A stretch of DNA of 64,000 nucleotides, from the NCBI RefSeq assembly GCF_029277305.1, contig NZ_CP119526.1. One strand, written 5' to 3'. The DNA is from Guptibacillus hwajinpoensis (GTDB lineage Bacteria > Bacillota > Bacilli > Bacillales > Guptibacillaceae). Positions 9,171 to 16,875 of this stretch are shown one piece after another. How positions within the stretch are numbered: position 1 is the stretch's first letter; every line of letters starts with the position of its first letter. The position numbers were made by a program, and so were the translations under genes. The notes beneath the pieces were generated by a model. It ran no database searches. It saw nothing but the letters and a program-made list of their open reading frames with translations, and had not been told where the DNA came from.

Positions 9171-9289
9171 AATACACCTCCGGAATCATAAGCGTCATAT
9201 GTCTGCCTTTTTCCTATCTTTCCTCTATCACATCAGGTGAAAACCTACAGATGTGCGATTACTAGAGAATGATCAAGAAAGTTTTATTT

Positions 9290-9316
9290 GTTTAGGTGAT
9301 TGATCCCCCAGGGAAT
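9290..9316 (+). promoter_or_regulatory. Possible SigB-type promoter for the DUF4385 gene
   Basis: GTTTAG (9290-9295) and GGGAAT (9311-9316) are 15 bp apart and resemble the SigB consensus GTTTAA / GGGTAT. The start codon would lie only about 20 bases past the expected transcription start. AGGAGGGG precedes the ATG. The CAGGGA...TCCCTG palindrome overlapping the -10 is an alternative explanation. Confidence 0.4.
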
Positions 9317-9340
9317 ACTCCCTGAAAAGGAGGGGTCTAC

Positions 9341-9787
9341 ATGGCTTTTGATTATGATCTTGATTTTGATAACATTAATTTCCGTGAGCAACCAGAGAAA
9401 TATCGTGTAGGACGAGGCGAGCAAGGTGTACTAATGGTCGAGCCGTATAAAAGTGAGATCTTACCTCATTGGCGTTTTAAAACACCTGAGATTGCAAAAG
9501 AATCGTCAGAGAAGATCTTTGAGATGTTCAAAGAGTATCAAGATAACGATGACTTTGTCGGAATGGATATGGCGAGAAAATTTATTCAAATGGGCTACAC
9601 AAGAGCAAGAAGGTATGCAAACTATAAAGGTGGAAAAAAGTATGATAGTGACGGTGATGTAAACGAACGAGAGATCGATGATGAGAAAGCTGAATCTGCA
9701 AGAATTTTTGAAGAGAAGTGGAAAATTGTTCGAACAGATGAAGCGTATTTAGAGAAGAAGAAAGAGCATCAAAAGAAATACGGATAA
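9341..9787 (+). CDS. DUF4385 family protein
   Basis: 148 residues, charged and soluble, with no signal or membrane segment. The sequence (starting MAFDYDLDFDNINFREQPEKY, with LPHWRFKTPEIA and QMGYTRARRYAN further on) matches my recollection of the DUF4385 family, found in bacteria and fungi and of unknown function. Strong AGGAGGGG site. A short hairpin with a T run (9790-9811) follows. The possible SigB promoter suggests a general stress role (inference). Confidence 0.75.
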   Translation: MAFDYDLDFDNINFREQPEKYRVGRGEQGVLMVEPYKSEILPHWRFKTPEIAKESSEKIFEMFKEYQDNDDFVGMDMARKFIQMGYTRARRYANYKGGKKYDSDGDVNEREIDDEKAESARIFEEKWKIVRTDEAYLEKKKEHQKKYG

Positions 9788-9811
9788 AAAGGCGTAGCTA
9801 CGTCTTTTTTT
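9786..9811 (+). terminator. Terminator after DUF4385 gene
   Basis: AGGCGT/ACGTCT hairpin with AGCT loop followed by seven T residues. Confidence 0.6.
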
Positions 9812-9820
9812 AATTTTCTA

Positions 9821-10044
9821 GACTCTCCTCTTAAGGATTGTTTTTTAAAAGCTAAGATTTTATATAAAAAGCTACACTTCGCTAATTGGAGCGTAAGGAT
9901 GCTCGACTCCTGCGGGACTAGCGGGACAGGTGAGACCCCACAGGAGCGTTAGCGACGAGGAGGCTCACCGCCCGCCCCGCGGAAAGCGAGCATCCTGGAG
10001 CGGAAATTTATCCACTCTTAGAGAAAATGCCCACGAAAAGAGCC
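9821..10044 (+). repeat. GC-rich palindromic repeat, copy A (family 1)
   Basis: A full-length copy of a dispersed element. The core 9880-10005 runs from CTAATTGGAGCG to GGAGCGGAAA. GGATGCTCG (9897-9905) pairs with CGAGCATCC (9987-9995), and CTCCTGCGGG pairs with the CCCCACAGGAG segment. The ends (GACTCTCCTC at 9821, GAAAAGAGCC at 10035-10044) are inverted copies of each other in better-preserved copies. It contains no open frame and occupies most of the gap 9788-10159. Very similar elements are common in Bacillaceae intergenic regions (from memory). Confidence 0.85.
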
Positions 10045-10159
10045 TTCCTCTTCAATCAACTCCCCCTCCCAAATTAACAAAGTCTATGAAATGAGTCATT
10101 TTCAAAAAAACACTGACATTCATTTTCTGGAAATTTTATAATGGAGATAAACAGAAAGG

Positions 10160-10849
10160 ATGATGAGTGTGAAAAAAAGACCTGAAGTTGTGCTAAATGT
10201 TTTCTCATCAATTGATGGAAGGATTACTACTGCGCCGAACCACAATGTGATGGAATGGACAGAACATGACGTAGATGGAGATGCGAATGATCTGACACAC
10301 AGACTTTATGATGAATTGAATTGCGATAGCCTCCTATCTGGTAGTGAAAGTCTCCTCGTATGGAGTGGAGATTGGATAGAGTTAAAGCAGCCAATTACTG
10401 TACCAAAAAAGTCAAAGGGGTATATTGTGTTTGATGGAAGAGGGCGAATGGATTGGGGTCAAACGGAAGGTCTTGTTGTTGTAACAAGAGAGAATGTAGA
10501 GCCTTCCTATATTGAGCAGTTGGAAAGTAAAAACATTACATATGTACAGTCGGGTAGTGGGGATCACATTGACCTTAGTAAAGCACTTGAAATGCTCTAT
10601 GATCGTGGATTTAGACGTCTTGGTCTTAGTGGTGGAGGTTCAATCAATGGTGCGTTTTTGCGTGAAGGACTTATTGATGAAGTGAGTATTGTTCTAGCTC
10701 CACTAGCGATTGGAGGGAGGAAGACGCCAACAATTTTTGATTGTGACGATTTATCTTCCATTCTAGAAGCTACTAAGCTCGAGTTACTAGAATCAAAAAC
10801 GCTAGGTGATAAAGGAGCTGTGTGGCTTTATTACCGTATAATAGCATAA
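10160..10849 (+). CDS. RibD C-terminal/dihydrofolate-reductase-fold protein
   Basis: 229 residues. The N-terminal PEVVLNVFSSIDGRIT and the later FRRLGLSGGGSINGAFLREGLIDE region are hallmarks of the RibD C-terminal domain fold, which in RibD and relatives reduces a pyrimidine ribose intermediate with NADPH. Stand-alone members are annotated as dihydrofolate reductase family proteins, and their substrates are mostly unknown. No other riboflavin gene is nearby. The start is ambiguous among ATG 10160, ATG 10163 and GTG 10169 after AAAGGATGA. Its stop codon abuts repeat copy B. Confidence 0.85.
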   Translation: MMSVKKRPEVVLNVFSSIDGRITTAPNHNVMEWTEHDVDGDANDLTHRLYDELNCDSLLSGSESLLVWSGDWIELKQPITVPKKSKGYIVFDGRGRMDWGQTEGLVVVTRENVEPSYIEQLESKNITYVQSGSGDHIDLSKALEMLYDRGFRRLGLSGGGSINGAFLREGLIDEVSIVLAPLAIGGRKTPTIFDCDDLSSILEATKLELLESKTLGDKGAVWLYYRIIA

Positions 10850-11072
10850 GGCTCTTTTCTAATAGAATATTGCTTTTGAATCAATTTATGAAAAAAAAAA
10901 CCGCACTTAGCTAATTGGAGCGGAAGGATGCTCGACTCCTGCGGGACTAGCGGGACAGGTGAGACCCCGCAGGCGAAGCCGAGGAGGCTCACCGCCCGCC
11001 CCGCGGAAAGCGAGCATCCTGGAGCGGAAATTAACCACTTATATAAAAGCAACAATGTATACGAAAAGAACC
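10850..11072 (+). repeat. GC-rich palindromic repeat, copy B (family 1)
   Basis: Full-length copy. The left end GGCTCTTTTC (10850-10859) and right end GAAAAGAACC (11063-11072) form imperfect terminal inverted repeats that continue inward (TATTGC...GCAACA). The GC-rich core spans 10909-11030. The middle carries a variant loop (AGGCGAAGCCGAGG) where copies A and C have GAGCGTTAGCGACGAG. It begins one base after the stop codon of the preceding gene. Confidence 0.88.
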
Positions 11073-11081
11073 TAACATAAA

Positions 11082-11114
11082 GAAGAGGGCGCAACTTTTG
11101 CGCCCTCTCTTTTT
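11082..11114. terminator. Hairpin terminator after Bax inhibitor-1 family gene
   Basis: AGAGGGCGCAA (11084-11094) pairs perfectly with TTGCGCCCTCT (11098-11108). A T run lies on the plus side and a weaker T-rich run on the minus side. Confidence 0.7.
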
Positions 11115-11841
11115 ATCTTCGTAATTTCTGTAAAAGATGAAGAATCTCGATATAAAGCCAAACAAGAGTGACCATCAATCCGAATGCGCCGTACCATTCC
11201 AGGTGTTTTGGGGCCCCTCGGTTCGCACCGTTTTCAATAAAGTCGAAATCGAGCACAAGGTTAAGTGCAGCGATCGCAACAATAAAGAGGCTAATTCCAA
11301 TACCTATTAATCCATTCGAATGAAGGTACGGTACGTTTGCGTTAAGAAAAAGATTAAGACCAAGATCAATGATATAAACAACGAAAATTGCAAGCGTTGC
11401 AGATACAATCATGAGTCTGAAATTCTTCGTTACTTTAATAATTCGTGCCGCATATAGAAAGAGCAGGACGCCCATCACAGAGAAGGTTAGTGCAGCCGCT
11501 TGAATGACAATCCCGGGATAACGCGATTCAAGAATCGCGGATAAACCACCAATTGCAAATCCCTCTAGCGTTGCATAGATGGGTCCAGTTATCGGTGCAG
11601 CTCGATGGAAGAAAGCAGTAATTAAAGCGAAAATCAATGCTCCAATTGCCCCTACGACCATCATCGTATAAATATCTTCACCTTGAGAATAACGGTACCA
11701 TGTGTAAATCGACGATCCTAGCAGAAAGAGGAACAGGAAGAACGTTTTGGCCACAGTTCCGCCAATTGTCATTGCCTCGCCTTGATCGCGTGTTCGATTG
11801 AACGTGTTATTTTTTAAAACGGGATTTCCGCTTCGCATCAT
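11113..11841 (-). CDS. Bax inhibitor-1/YccA family membrane protein
   Basis: 242 residues with a soluble N-terminus (about 30 residues) and seven hydrophobic segments. It resembles the bacterial YccA-type Bax1-I family, integral membrane proteins linked in E. coli to FtsH control and in other systems to calcium leak. ITGPIYATLEGFAIGGLSAI is the recognisable family segment. ATGATG start after AAGGATGAAG. Monocistronic. Confidence 0.85.
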   Translation of the reverse strand: MMRSGNPVLKNNTFNRTRDQGEAMTIGGTVAKTFFLFLFLLGSSIYTWYRYSQGEDIYTMMVVGAIGALIFALITAFFHRAAPITGPIYATLEGFAIGGLSAILESRYPGIVIQAAALTFSVMGVLLFLYAARIIKVTKNFRLMIVSATLAIFVVYIIDLGLNLFLNANVPYLHSNGLIGIGISLFIVAIAALNLVLDFDFIENGANRGAPKHLEWYGAFGLMVTLVWLYIEILHLLQKLRR

Positions 11842-11909
11842 TCGTCTTCATCCTTTTCCTGAGTTAGAGTTTACTTATAGGGTGTTCCCAATATTCATGC
11901 TCACCTAAC

Positions 11910-12365
11910 TTACGAATGATGTGAGGATTTAGTTTCAGGTAGTTTCTTCCACATAAGCACGTGTGGTATACCATCTTCCATAAAAACGTCAGAGTCTGTT
12001 TGATACCCAAGCTTTTGATAGAATCTTTCTGCTTGCACTTGACCATGAAGCTTTACCCGATCAATGCCTTTCGTAGCTGCGAGTTCTTCCAGTTTGTTAA
12101 CAATCTTGTTACCAATCCCTAGCTTTCGATGAGACTTTAGAATGCAGATTCGCTCTAATTTACCTATGCCGTCAACAACACGCCATCTAGCTGTTCCGAC
12201 TGCTTTGTTCTTGTCTAGAATAAGAATATGCTCGGCTGTGTGCAAAGAGTCATATTGGTCATATTCATCTTCCTCAGGTGTACCTTGTTCTTCAATAAAC
12301 ACTTTTTTGCGAATATAAAATGCTTGTTTCAGTTCTTCTTCTGTTTGAATCGTTACTGCTTTCAT
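11910..12365 (-). CDS. GNAT family N-acetyltransferase (YjcF-like)
   Basis: 151 residues from ATG 12365, preceded by GGGGGGC; the longer reading to 12389 has no site. The acetyl-CoA binding motif is visible in LERICILKSHRKLGIGNKIV. The FYIRKKVFIEEQGTP opening and QAERFYQKLGYQ ending are typical of the YjcF/ElaA-like group. The acceptor is unknown. It is separated from the Bax1-I gene by about 70 bp on the same strand, so the two could be co-transcribed. Confidence 0.88.
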   Translation of the reverse strand: MKAVTIQTEEELKQAFYIRKKVFIEEQGTPEEDEYDQYDSLHTAEHILILDKNKAVGTARWRVVDGIGKLERICILKSHRKLGIGNKIVNKLEELAATKGIDRVKLHGQVQAERFYQKLGYQTDSDVFMEDGIPHVLMWKKLPETKSSHHS

Positions 12366-12588
12366 GCTAATAGCCCCCCTGCACGTCAAGTGATATAGAC
12401 TTTAGTATAATGATAGATCTATCTTCTGTAAATAAATGAAGAGGAGATAAAAATGTGAATATTCATATTAATTATTTATTAAATATGGATATTTATATTG
12501 GAAGAAGAGAGGAATAATGATAGGTTAAATAATAAGGGAGAGATGCTCCTCTCTTCTCATACCTAGGAGAGGAAGTGGCCGACGTTCT

Positions 12589-12792
12589 ATGAGTCATCAG
12601 CTATTAAGTAAGTATACAAAGGTTTTGTATCAGGTCATGGTAGCCGTTCAATTCATAAAGAAGTACCAGTCTAGAACGTGTGACATTAGGCAAATTTCAA
12701 TACTCACAGGATTTTCCGAAGAAGCTATTTTGGAGGCGATTGAATTTGGCGAGTTTCGTCAGCAAGATCGGCATGAAAATACGCAACAGTAA
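12589..12792 (+). CDS. Small protein resembling sigma-70 region 3
   Basis: 67 residues. The segment AVQFIKKYQSRTCDIRQISILTGFSEEAILEAIEFG resembles the region 3 helix-turn-helix of SigB/SigF-type sigma factors, where the pattern is AV..L....R.P...EIA..L..SEEEVLE....G. Regions 2 and 4 are absent, so it cannot act as a complete sigma factor. AGGAGAGGAAG lies rather far (about 14 bases) upstream, which weakens the start. A terminator follows at 12878. It may be a sigma-derived fragment with a regulatory role, or an unrelated small helical protein. Confidence 0.5.
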   Translation: MSHQLLSKYTKVLYQVMVAVQFIKKYQSRTCDIRQISILTGFSEEAILEAIEFGEFRQQDRHENTQQ

Positions 12793-12877
12793 ACAATCGG
12801 AATGATGAAGAGATTGAGCGTCCCCCTTTTCACGACATGAATGTTTTATAAATAATGGTATATGATAAATAGTATGG

Positions 12878-12910
12878 AAGCTAACGTCAGCATTGGATGT
12901 TAGCTTTTTC
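12878..12910 (+). terminator. Terminator after the small sigma-like gene
   Basis: AAGCTAACGTC (12878-12888) pairs with GATGTTAGCTT and is followed by TTTTTC. It lies just before the next acetyltransferase gene. Confidence 0.75.
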
Positions 12911-12941
12911 TCATGCTCTAAATTGTATAAGGCGGGCTAAG

Positions 12942-13451
12942 ATGACAAGAAGAGTAATAACAACAGATCGTCTACTAATACGTGAAATGGAAGAAAAAGA
13001 TTGTGAGTGTCTTTTTGAAGTCTTTAGTGACAAGGAAGCAATGAAATATTACCCAATGCTTAAGGATCGAAAAGAAACAATGAATTGGATTCAATGGACA
13101 AGAGATCATTATAAGAAATATGGATTTGGGCTTTGGATTGTGGAACACAAAGATCAAGGGGTATTTCTCGGGCAATGTGGACTTGTTCTGGAGAAGATTA
13201 GAGGATCAGTCGAAGTAGAAATAGGTTACCTTTTCGCACGGAAGCATTGGGGAATGGGGTATGCGACAGAGGCGGCTAGCGCATGCAAGGCATACGGTTT
13301 TGAACAGTTGAAACTCCCGAAGTTACTATCGCTAATCGATCCGTTGAATCAAGCGTCCATCAATGTAGCGGAACGTATTGGAATGAAGCGTGAAAAGTAC
13401 GTAGTGAAAAGTGGGAGGAAATTAGATATATATACCTGTTATAATGGTTAA
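12942..13451 (+). CDS. GNAT family N-acetyltransferase (RimJ/RimL-like)
   Basis: 169 residues from ATG 12942 (an upstream in-frame ATG at 12897 falls inside the terminator hairpin and is unlikely). It opens with TDRLLIREM, has the acetyl-CoA loop region ARKHWGMGYATEA, and ends with NVAERIGMKRE, all typical of RimJ/RimL-type enzymes that acetylate protein N-termini or small amines. The acceptor is unknown. Weak GGCGGG site. Terminator at 13491-13535. Confidence 0.88.
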   Translation: MTRRVITTDRLLIREMEEKDCECLFEVFSDKEAMKYYPMLKDRKETMNWIQWTRDHYKKYGFGLWIVEHKDQGVFLGQCGLVLEKIRGSVEVEIGYLFARKHWGMGYATEAASACKAYGFEQLKLPKLLSLIDPLNQASINVAERIGMKREKYVVKSGRKLDIYTCYNG

Positions 13452-13490
13452 ATATGGGATTGTGAGGGAAAAAACTTTGTTTTTCGAGAA

Positions 13491-13535
13491 AAAGAGGCAT
13501 GATCGGTAGTAAATCGGTCATGTTCTCTTTTTTCA
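13491..13535 (+). terminator. Terminator after GNAT gene
   Basis: AAAGAGGCATGATCGG pairs imperfectly with CGGTCATGTTCTCTTT, followed by further T residues. Confidence 0.7.
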
Positions 13536-13612
13536 TTTGATGTAAAATAGAGGAGTAGAACAGACAATAAAGAAGTTATTGTATACATAAAAAAATCGAG
13601 GGGTGAAAATGA

Positions 13613-14872
13613 GTGCTTCTCACAGCTAAGACCTTCCTATTGAATCTATTACTAGTATTTGCCCCTTTAGGTATTATGCAAATCCTCTATCTTTTGAAAT
13701 ATACGAATTTTCTTAAGAAATCATCTGGATGGTTACTAGCACTATTTCCGTTACTATCTGTTCTCCTCTGTATGATGTATCCAATTGTTATTAATGATAA
13801 CTTCATCCTTGATTTCAGGAGAATCCCATTTATTTTAGGTGCGTTATATGGTGGGAAATGGGTTGGATTAATTTACCTGGTTGTTATGTTAAGCTATCGT
13901 TTCTCACTCGGTGGTACTGGATTTTATCCAACTCTATTTTCGTTTTCTCTTGTCACGATCGCAACCTCTCTCATTTCTGGTCATTTTCTTAACCTTGATT
14001 TAAAGAAAAAATTGCTTGTTGCTGCAGCAATGGATGGTCTGGTAGGGATGGTTTCAACATTCATCTCTCTTACTTTTTTCAATTCCCAAATCGAACTGTC
14101 CATGTGGATATTGTTTAGCTGTATTAGTGTCATAGGTGTGGTTCTAGCCACTCTTATTTATGAAGTATTTATCAACCAATTTAAGCTGCTTCATTCAGTG
14201 ATGGAAGGACAGAAATTAAAGGTTGTTAGCCATCTTGCAGCTAGTATTTCACATGAGGTAAGGAATCCTTTAACAGTTAGCAGGGGTTTTCTTCAATTAA
14301 TCGATGGTGACCTTGAGGATAAAGAAAAGAAAGAGTACATGAAGCTTGCTATTACTGAACTCGATCGTGCCACGGAAATTATTAATGACTACTTAACCTT
14401 TGCAAAACCTTATCCTGAAAGTGTTGAACGAATCGACGTTATTAGTGAAGTCAACCATAGCATTAGTGTGATTCAGCCACTTGCTTCTATGATGAACGTC
14501 TCCATTAACGCTAAAATAGATCTTCCTTCAGCGTACATGCATTCCGAAAAACGTAAATTTCAGCAATGCCTATTAAACTTCTCTAAAAACGCGATAGAGG
14601 CTATGCCAAATGGAGGCACGTTAACGATTGAAACTACTAGGCAACATAATGAATTAAAAATCAGTATTCAAGACACAGGAATCGGAATGACTGAAGAACA
14701 GCTTTGTCGCATCGGAGAGCCCTTTTTCACTACGAAAGAAAAAGGAACGGGACTAGGCATGATGGTTTCGCATAGTATTGTGAAAGGTATGGGGGGAGAA
14801 TTGCTTTACAAAAGTGAACCCGGTATGGGAACGACAGTACATCTCGTTTTTCAAGTGGAAGATGTGGACTAA
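13613..14872 (+). CDS. Membrane sensor histidine kinase, KinB-like (5TMR-LYT type)
   Basis: 419 residues. Five to six N-terminal membrane helices (residues 5-185) with the DFRRIPFILGALYGG signature of the 5TM-LYT sensor domain. The HisKA helix carries H214 in ASISHEVRNPLT. The ATPase domain shows N326 (NFSKNAIEA), D354 (QDTGIGM) and GTGLGM (378-383). The architecture and H-box resemble sporulation kinase KinB. There is no adjacent response regulator, which fits an orphan phosphorelay kinase (inference). The start is GTG 13613 after GAGGGGTGA; the ATG at 13609 is out of frame and stops after six codons. A PspC-domain gene follows 77 bp downstream. Confidence 0.92.
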   Translation: MLLTAKTFLLNLLLVFAPLGIMQILYLLKYTNFLKKSSGWLLALFPLLSVLLCMMYPIVINDNFILDFRRIPFILGALYGGKWVGLIYLVVMLSYRFSLGGTGFYPTLFSFSLVTIATSLISGHFLNLDLKKKLLVAAAMDGLVGMVSTFISLTFFNSQIELSMWILFSCISVIGVVLATLIYEVFINQFKLLHSVMEGQKLKVVSHLAASISHEVRNPLTVSRGFLQLIDGDLEDKEKKEYMKLAITELDRATEIINDYLTFAKPYPESVERIDVISEVNHSISVIQPLASMMNVSINAKIDLPSAYMHSEKRKFQQCLLNFSKNAIEAMPNGGTLTIETTRQHNELKISIQDTGIGMTEEQLCRIGEPFFTTKEKGTGLGMMVSHSIVKGMGGELLYKSEPGMGTTVHLVFQVEDVD

Positions 14873-14949
14873 TATGAAACTTATAAATGTTTGTAACGTA
14901 AGATTAAGAGGAAACAATAGAAGTAGAGGTAAAAAAGAAATGGAGGCTA

Positions 14950-15156
14950 ATGATGAAAAAATTCTATAAATCGACAACTAACAAAATGTTTGCAGGCGTA
15001 ATTGGTGGTTTAAGTGAGACTTTTAATATTAACGCTAGCTTGTTAAGGTTCATTTATTCTCTTTTGACTGTATTTACATCAGGTGTATTTCTACTAGTTT
15101 ATGTTGCGGCAGCTTTCCTTCTACCAAAAGATAGTGAAGTTAAAGCAAATAACTAA
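14950..15156 (+). CDS. PspC domain protein
   Basis: 68 residues. KKFYKSTTNKMFAGVIGGLSE followed by a helix-turn segment and one or two hydrophobic stretches (LLRFIYSLLTVF, VFLLVYVAAAFLLP) is the complete PspC domain, which in other bacteria joins membrane stress control. ATG 14950 or 14953 after TGGAGG. It lies just downstream of the sensor kinase and directly precedes another tiny membrane gene, so the three may form an operon. Confidence 0.88.
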   Translation: MMKKFYKSTTNKMFAGVIGGLSETFNINASLLRFIYSLLTVFTSGVFLLVYVAAAFLLPKDSEVKANN

Positions 15157-15157
15157 T

Positions 15158-15340
15158 ATGAAGCCAAACGGTTTCTATAGTGTAGTATCGATAGTTAGTT
15201 CTTTCTTTTTATTCTGCATAGGCCTGATTTCCTTTTTCGGATGGATTCAGTTATTCTCTAGCATGCTGTCTCTTATTCTAGCTGCGACAGGTTTTGTAGG
15301 CGTGATCCTAAATAGCTTGCAGTTAAAGAAGACTATGTAG
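15158..15340 (+). CDS. Small two-helix membrane protein
   Basis: 60 residues starting at ATG 15158, one base after the PspC stop codon, so translation is probably coupled. Two hydrophobic helices (about residues 7-28 and 31-52) and a basic C-terminus (LQLKKTM). I recognise no family. Its position suggests a partner of the PspC protein. Confidence 0.65.
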   Translation: MKPNGFYSVVSIVSSFFLFCIGLISFFGWIQLFSSMLSLILAATGFVGVILNSLQLKKTM

Positions 15341-15361
15341 AATAATTCTTAAGGCTATAAG

Positions 15362-15433
15362 AGTAGTGGTTGATTTCCGCTCCAGGTACTCGTTTTCCTC
15401 GGGAGTCGAGTACCTTCCGCTGCAACCAACTTA
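15362..15433 (-). repeat. Deleted GC-rich repeat, copy F (family 1, inverted)
   Basis: GTGGTTGATTTCCGCTCC at the left matches the inverted right end of the full elements, and CCTTCCGCTGC near the right matches the inverted left part. The GC-rich middle is missing. The inner arms read GGTACTCG (15385-15392) and CGAGTACC (15407-15414), different from GATGCTCG/CGAGCATC in copies A-C but still complementary. Confidence 0.65.
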
Positions 15434-15478
15434 AATGTGTAGTATACAACTCTTCTTTCAACACAATATTCTTTTAAC

Positions 15479-15513
15479 AAAACCGTCCATATTCTTGATT
15501 ATGGGCGGTTTTC
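15479..15513 (+). terminator. Hairpin terminator in the 15.3-16.0 kb gap
   Basis: AACCGTCCATA pairs with TATGGGCGGTT and is followed by TT and a T-rich stretch. It probably ends the kinase/PspC transcript. The remaining gap before the riboswitch (15514-15700) holds AT-rich DNA, probably with a promoter. Confidence 0.65.
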
Positions 15514-15700
15514 TGATTGAAAAACTCTAGTGGTTTATAAATGACTAGCTACATACAACTGATCATTTTTTAGTGTAGTAATTGTATTTAAATACCAAAA
15601 GACGAACAATTTTATTGTTTTATTGTTTAATATTCGTTTTTAGGTTGATTCTGTGAAATGTGTTTGATATAGTTGCACAGTACTAATCGTAAATAAAATT

Positions 15701-15901
15701 TCTCGTATATCCTCGGTAATATGGTCCGAGTGTCTCTACCTAGTTCCCACGATAAGAACTGGACTACGAGTTGAAGTATTTGGTTGTTTGCTGCAACTTA
15801 TCTCTGATTGAGCAAAGTCCTCTTTTGTTTGTTCATGAATACTTTAACTTTTGTAGGTCTAGAAGGTAGAAGTCATACCTAATCTAGCCCTTTTTTTATT
15901 G
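15701..15901 (+). promoter_or_regulatory. Guanine-type purine riboswitch with terminator
   Basis: Aptamer 15702-15770. P1 is CTCGTA/TACGAG; P2 CTCGG/CCGAG (15712-15716/15726-15730) has the ATATGG loop; the J2/3 segment is GTCTCTACC; P3 AGTTC/GAACT (15742-15746/15756-15760) has a CC-containing loop. J3/1 reads GGACTACGAG, with C at the position that gives guanine/hypoxanthine rather than adenine recognition. J2/3 has C where U48 is usual, a solvent-exposed position. The expression platform ends in a terminator hairpin (GGTCTAGAAGGTA pairing with TACCTAATCTAGCC, about 15857-15893) and T7, just before the nucleosidase-like gene, so purine should switch it off. Confidence 0.85.
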
Positions 15902-15966
15902 TGGAAATGTAGAACAGTAAAAAGCGAGAGAGTAGTAGTCAATTTCATTCTAAGGAGAGATGCTTT

Positions 15967-16848
15967 ATGAGAAGAAAAGAATTTGTGAAATATGGTTCGA
16001 TGGTGATGGGGGTTCTATTGCTACTTGTTCTAGGTGCATGTCAATCATCAAATTCAGAATCGTCTGCCGAGACTGAGGCTGCTCAAAAACCTGTTATCGT
16101 TCAAGGTCCAATGCCGATAGAAGCTGAAGAATTTGCCCAAAAGCTAGATGATGTGAAAGAAGAAACCTCAGGTTCGTTCGTATTCTATAAAGGTACGCTT
16201 GATGGTTATCCTGTAATTGTTACGAAAACAGGGAAAGGAATGGAAAATACTGCAGCTGCAACAGCTATTGCAATTGAGAAGTATGAGCCACTAGCGATTA
16301 TTAATCAAGGTACTTCAGGTGGACATGATGCGGACTTAAATGTGTTTGATATTGTTCTAGGTAAACGAACAGTTAACATTGGCTCATTAAAAACGGCTAA
16401 TAAAGAAGAAGGCGAAGGTATTGATCCAACGATATGGAAACCGATGGATTTGATGGCTTCTGAAGGAAGCGCAGGAGAAGACCCTGATGCTGAAAACATT
16501 CGTTATTACGATGGTAATCAAGAGTTACTCTCAAGCGCTAATGCCGTTAAAGATACTTATACTAAAGGAAAAGTAGTTGAGGGTACGATAGGATCTGCGG
16601 ATGTGTGGAACAATGAAGTTGATCGAATTAACTGGTTCCATGAGAAATATGGTACATCTGTAGAAGAAATGGAAGGAGCCGCAGCAGCACAAATTGCTTC
16701 TGCCTACGATGTACCATTCCTTGGTATTCGTGTATTATCTAATAATAAAGTAAATGATGGCCAATATAATCCAGATACCGCTGCAGCTAATCAAGAATAC
16801 GTGTATGAAGTCGTAAAGCACTACATTTCTAACAGTTCTAATGAATAA
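15967..16848 (+). CDS. Lipoprotein nucleoside phosphorylase/nucleosidase-like protein
   Basis: 293 residues. A lipoprotein signal with lipobox LGAC (C25) puts the enzyme outside the membrane. The rest is a PNP_UDP_1 fold resembling MTA/SAH nucleosidase: INQGTSGG (112-119), then EEMEGAAAAQ (233-242) containing the sugar-binding Glu (E236). The catalytic Asp of MTA/SAH nucleosidase (in its AISDVAD motif) is Asn here (N259 in RVLSNN). In trimeric purine nucleoside phosphorylases Asn at the base site selects 6-oxopurines. With the guanine riboswitch just upstream this suggests cleavage of guanosine or inosine outside the cell (inference). AAGGAGAG site; terminator at 16876. Confidence 0.85.
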   Translation: MRRKEFVKYGSMVMGVLLLLVLGACQSSNSESSAETEAAQKPVIVQGPMPIEAEEFAQKLDDVKEETSGSFVFYKGTLDGYPVIVTKTGKGMENTAAATAIAIEKYEPLAIINQGTSGGHDADLNVFDIVLGKRTVNIGSLKTANKEEGEGIDPTIWKPMDLMASEGSAGEDPDAENIRYYDGNQELLSSANAVKDTYTKGKVVEGTIGSADVWNNEVDRINWFHEKYGTSVEEMEGAAAAQIASAYDVPFLGIRVLSNNKVNDGQYNPDTAAANQEYVYEVVKHYISNSSNE

Positions 16849-16875
16849 ATAAGATATAAACCGAATTAAGAGTTA

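Noticed and set aside
12420..12560. Gene in the AT-rich gap before the sigma-like gene
   Set aside because: Only very short frames occur. GAATATTC and related AT palindromes could be an operator but are too simple to call.
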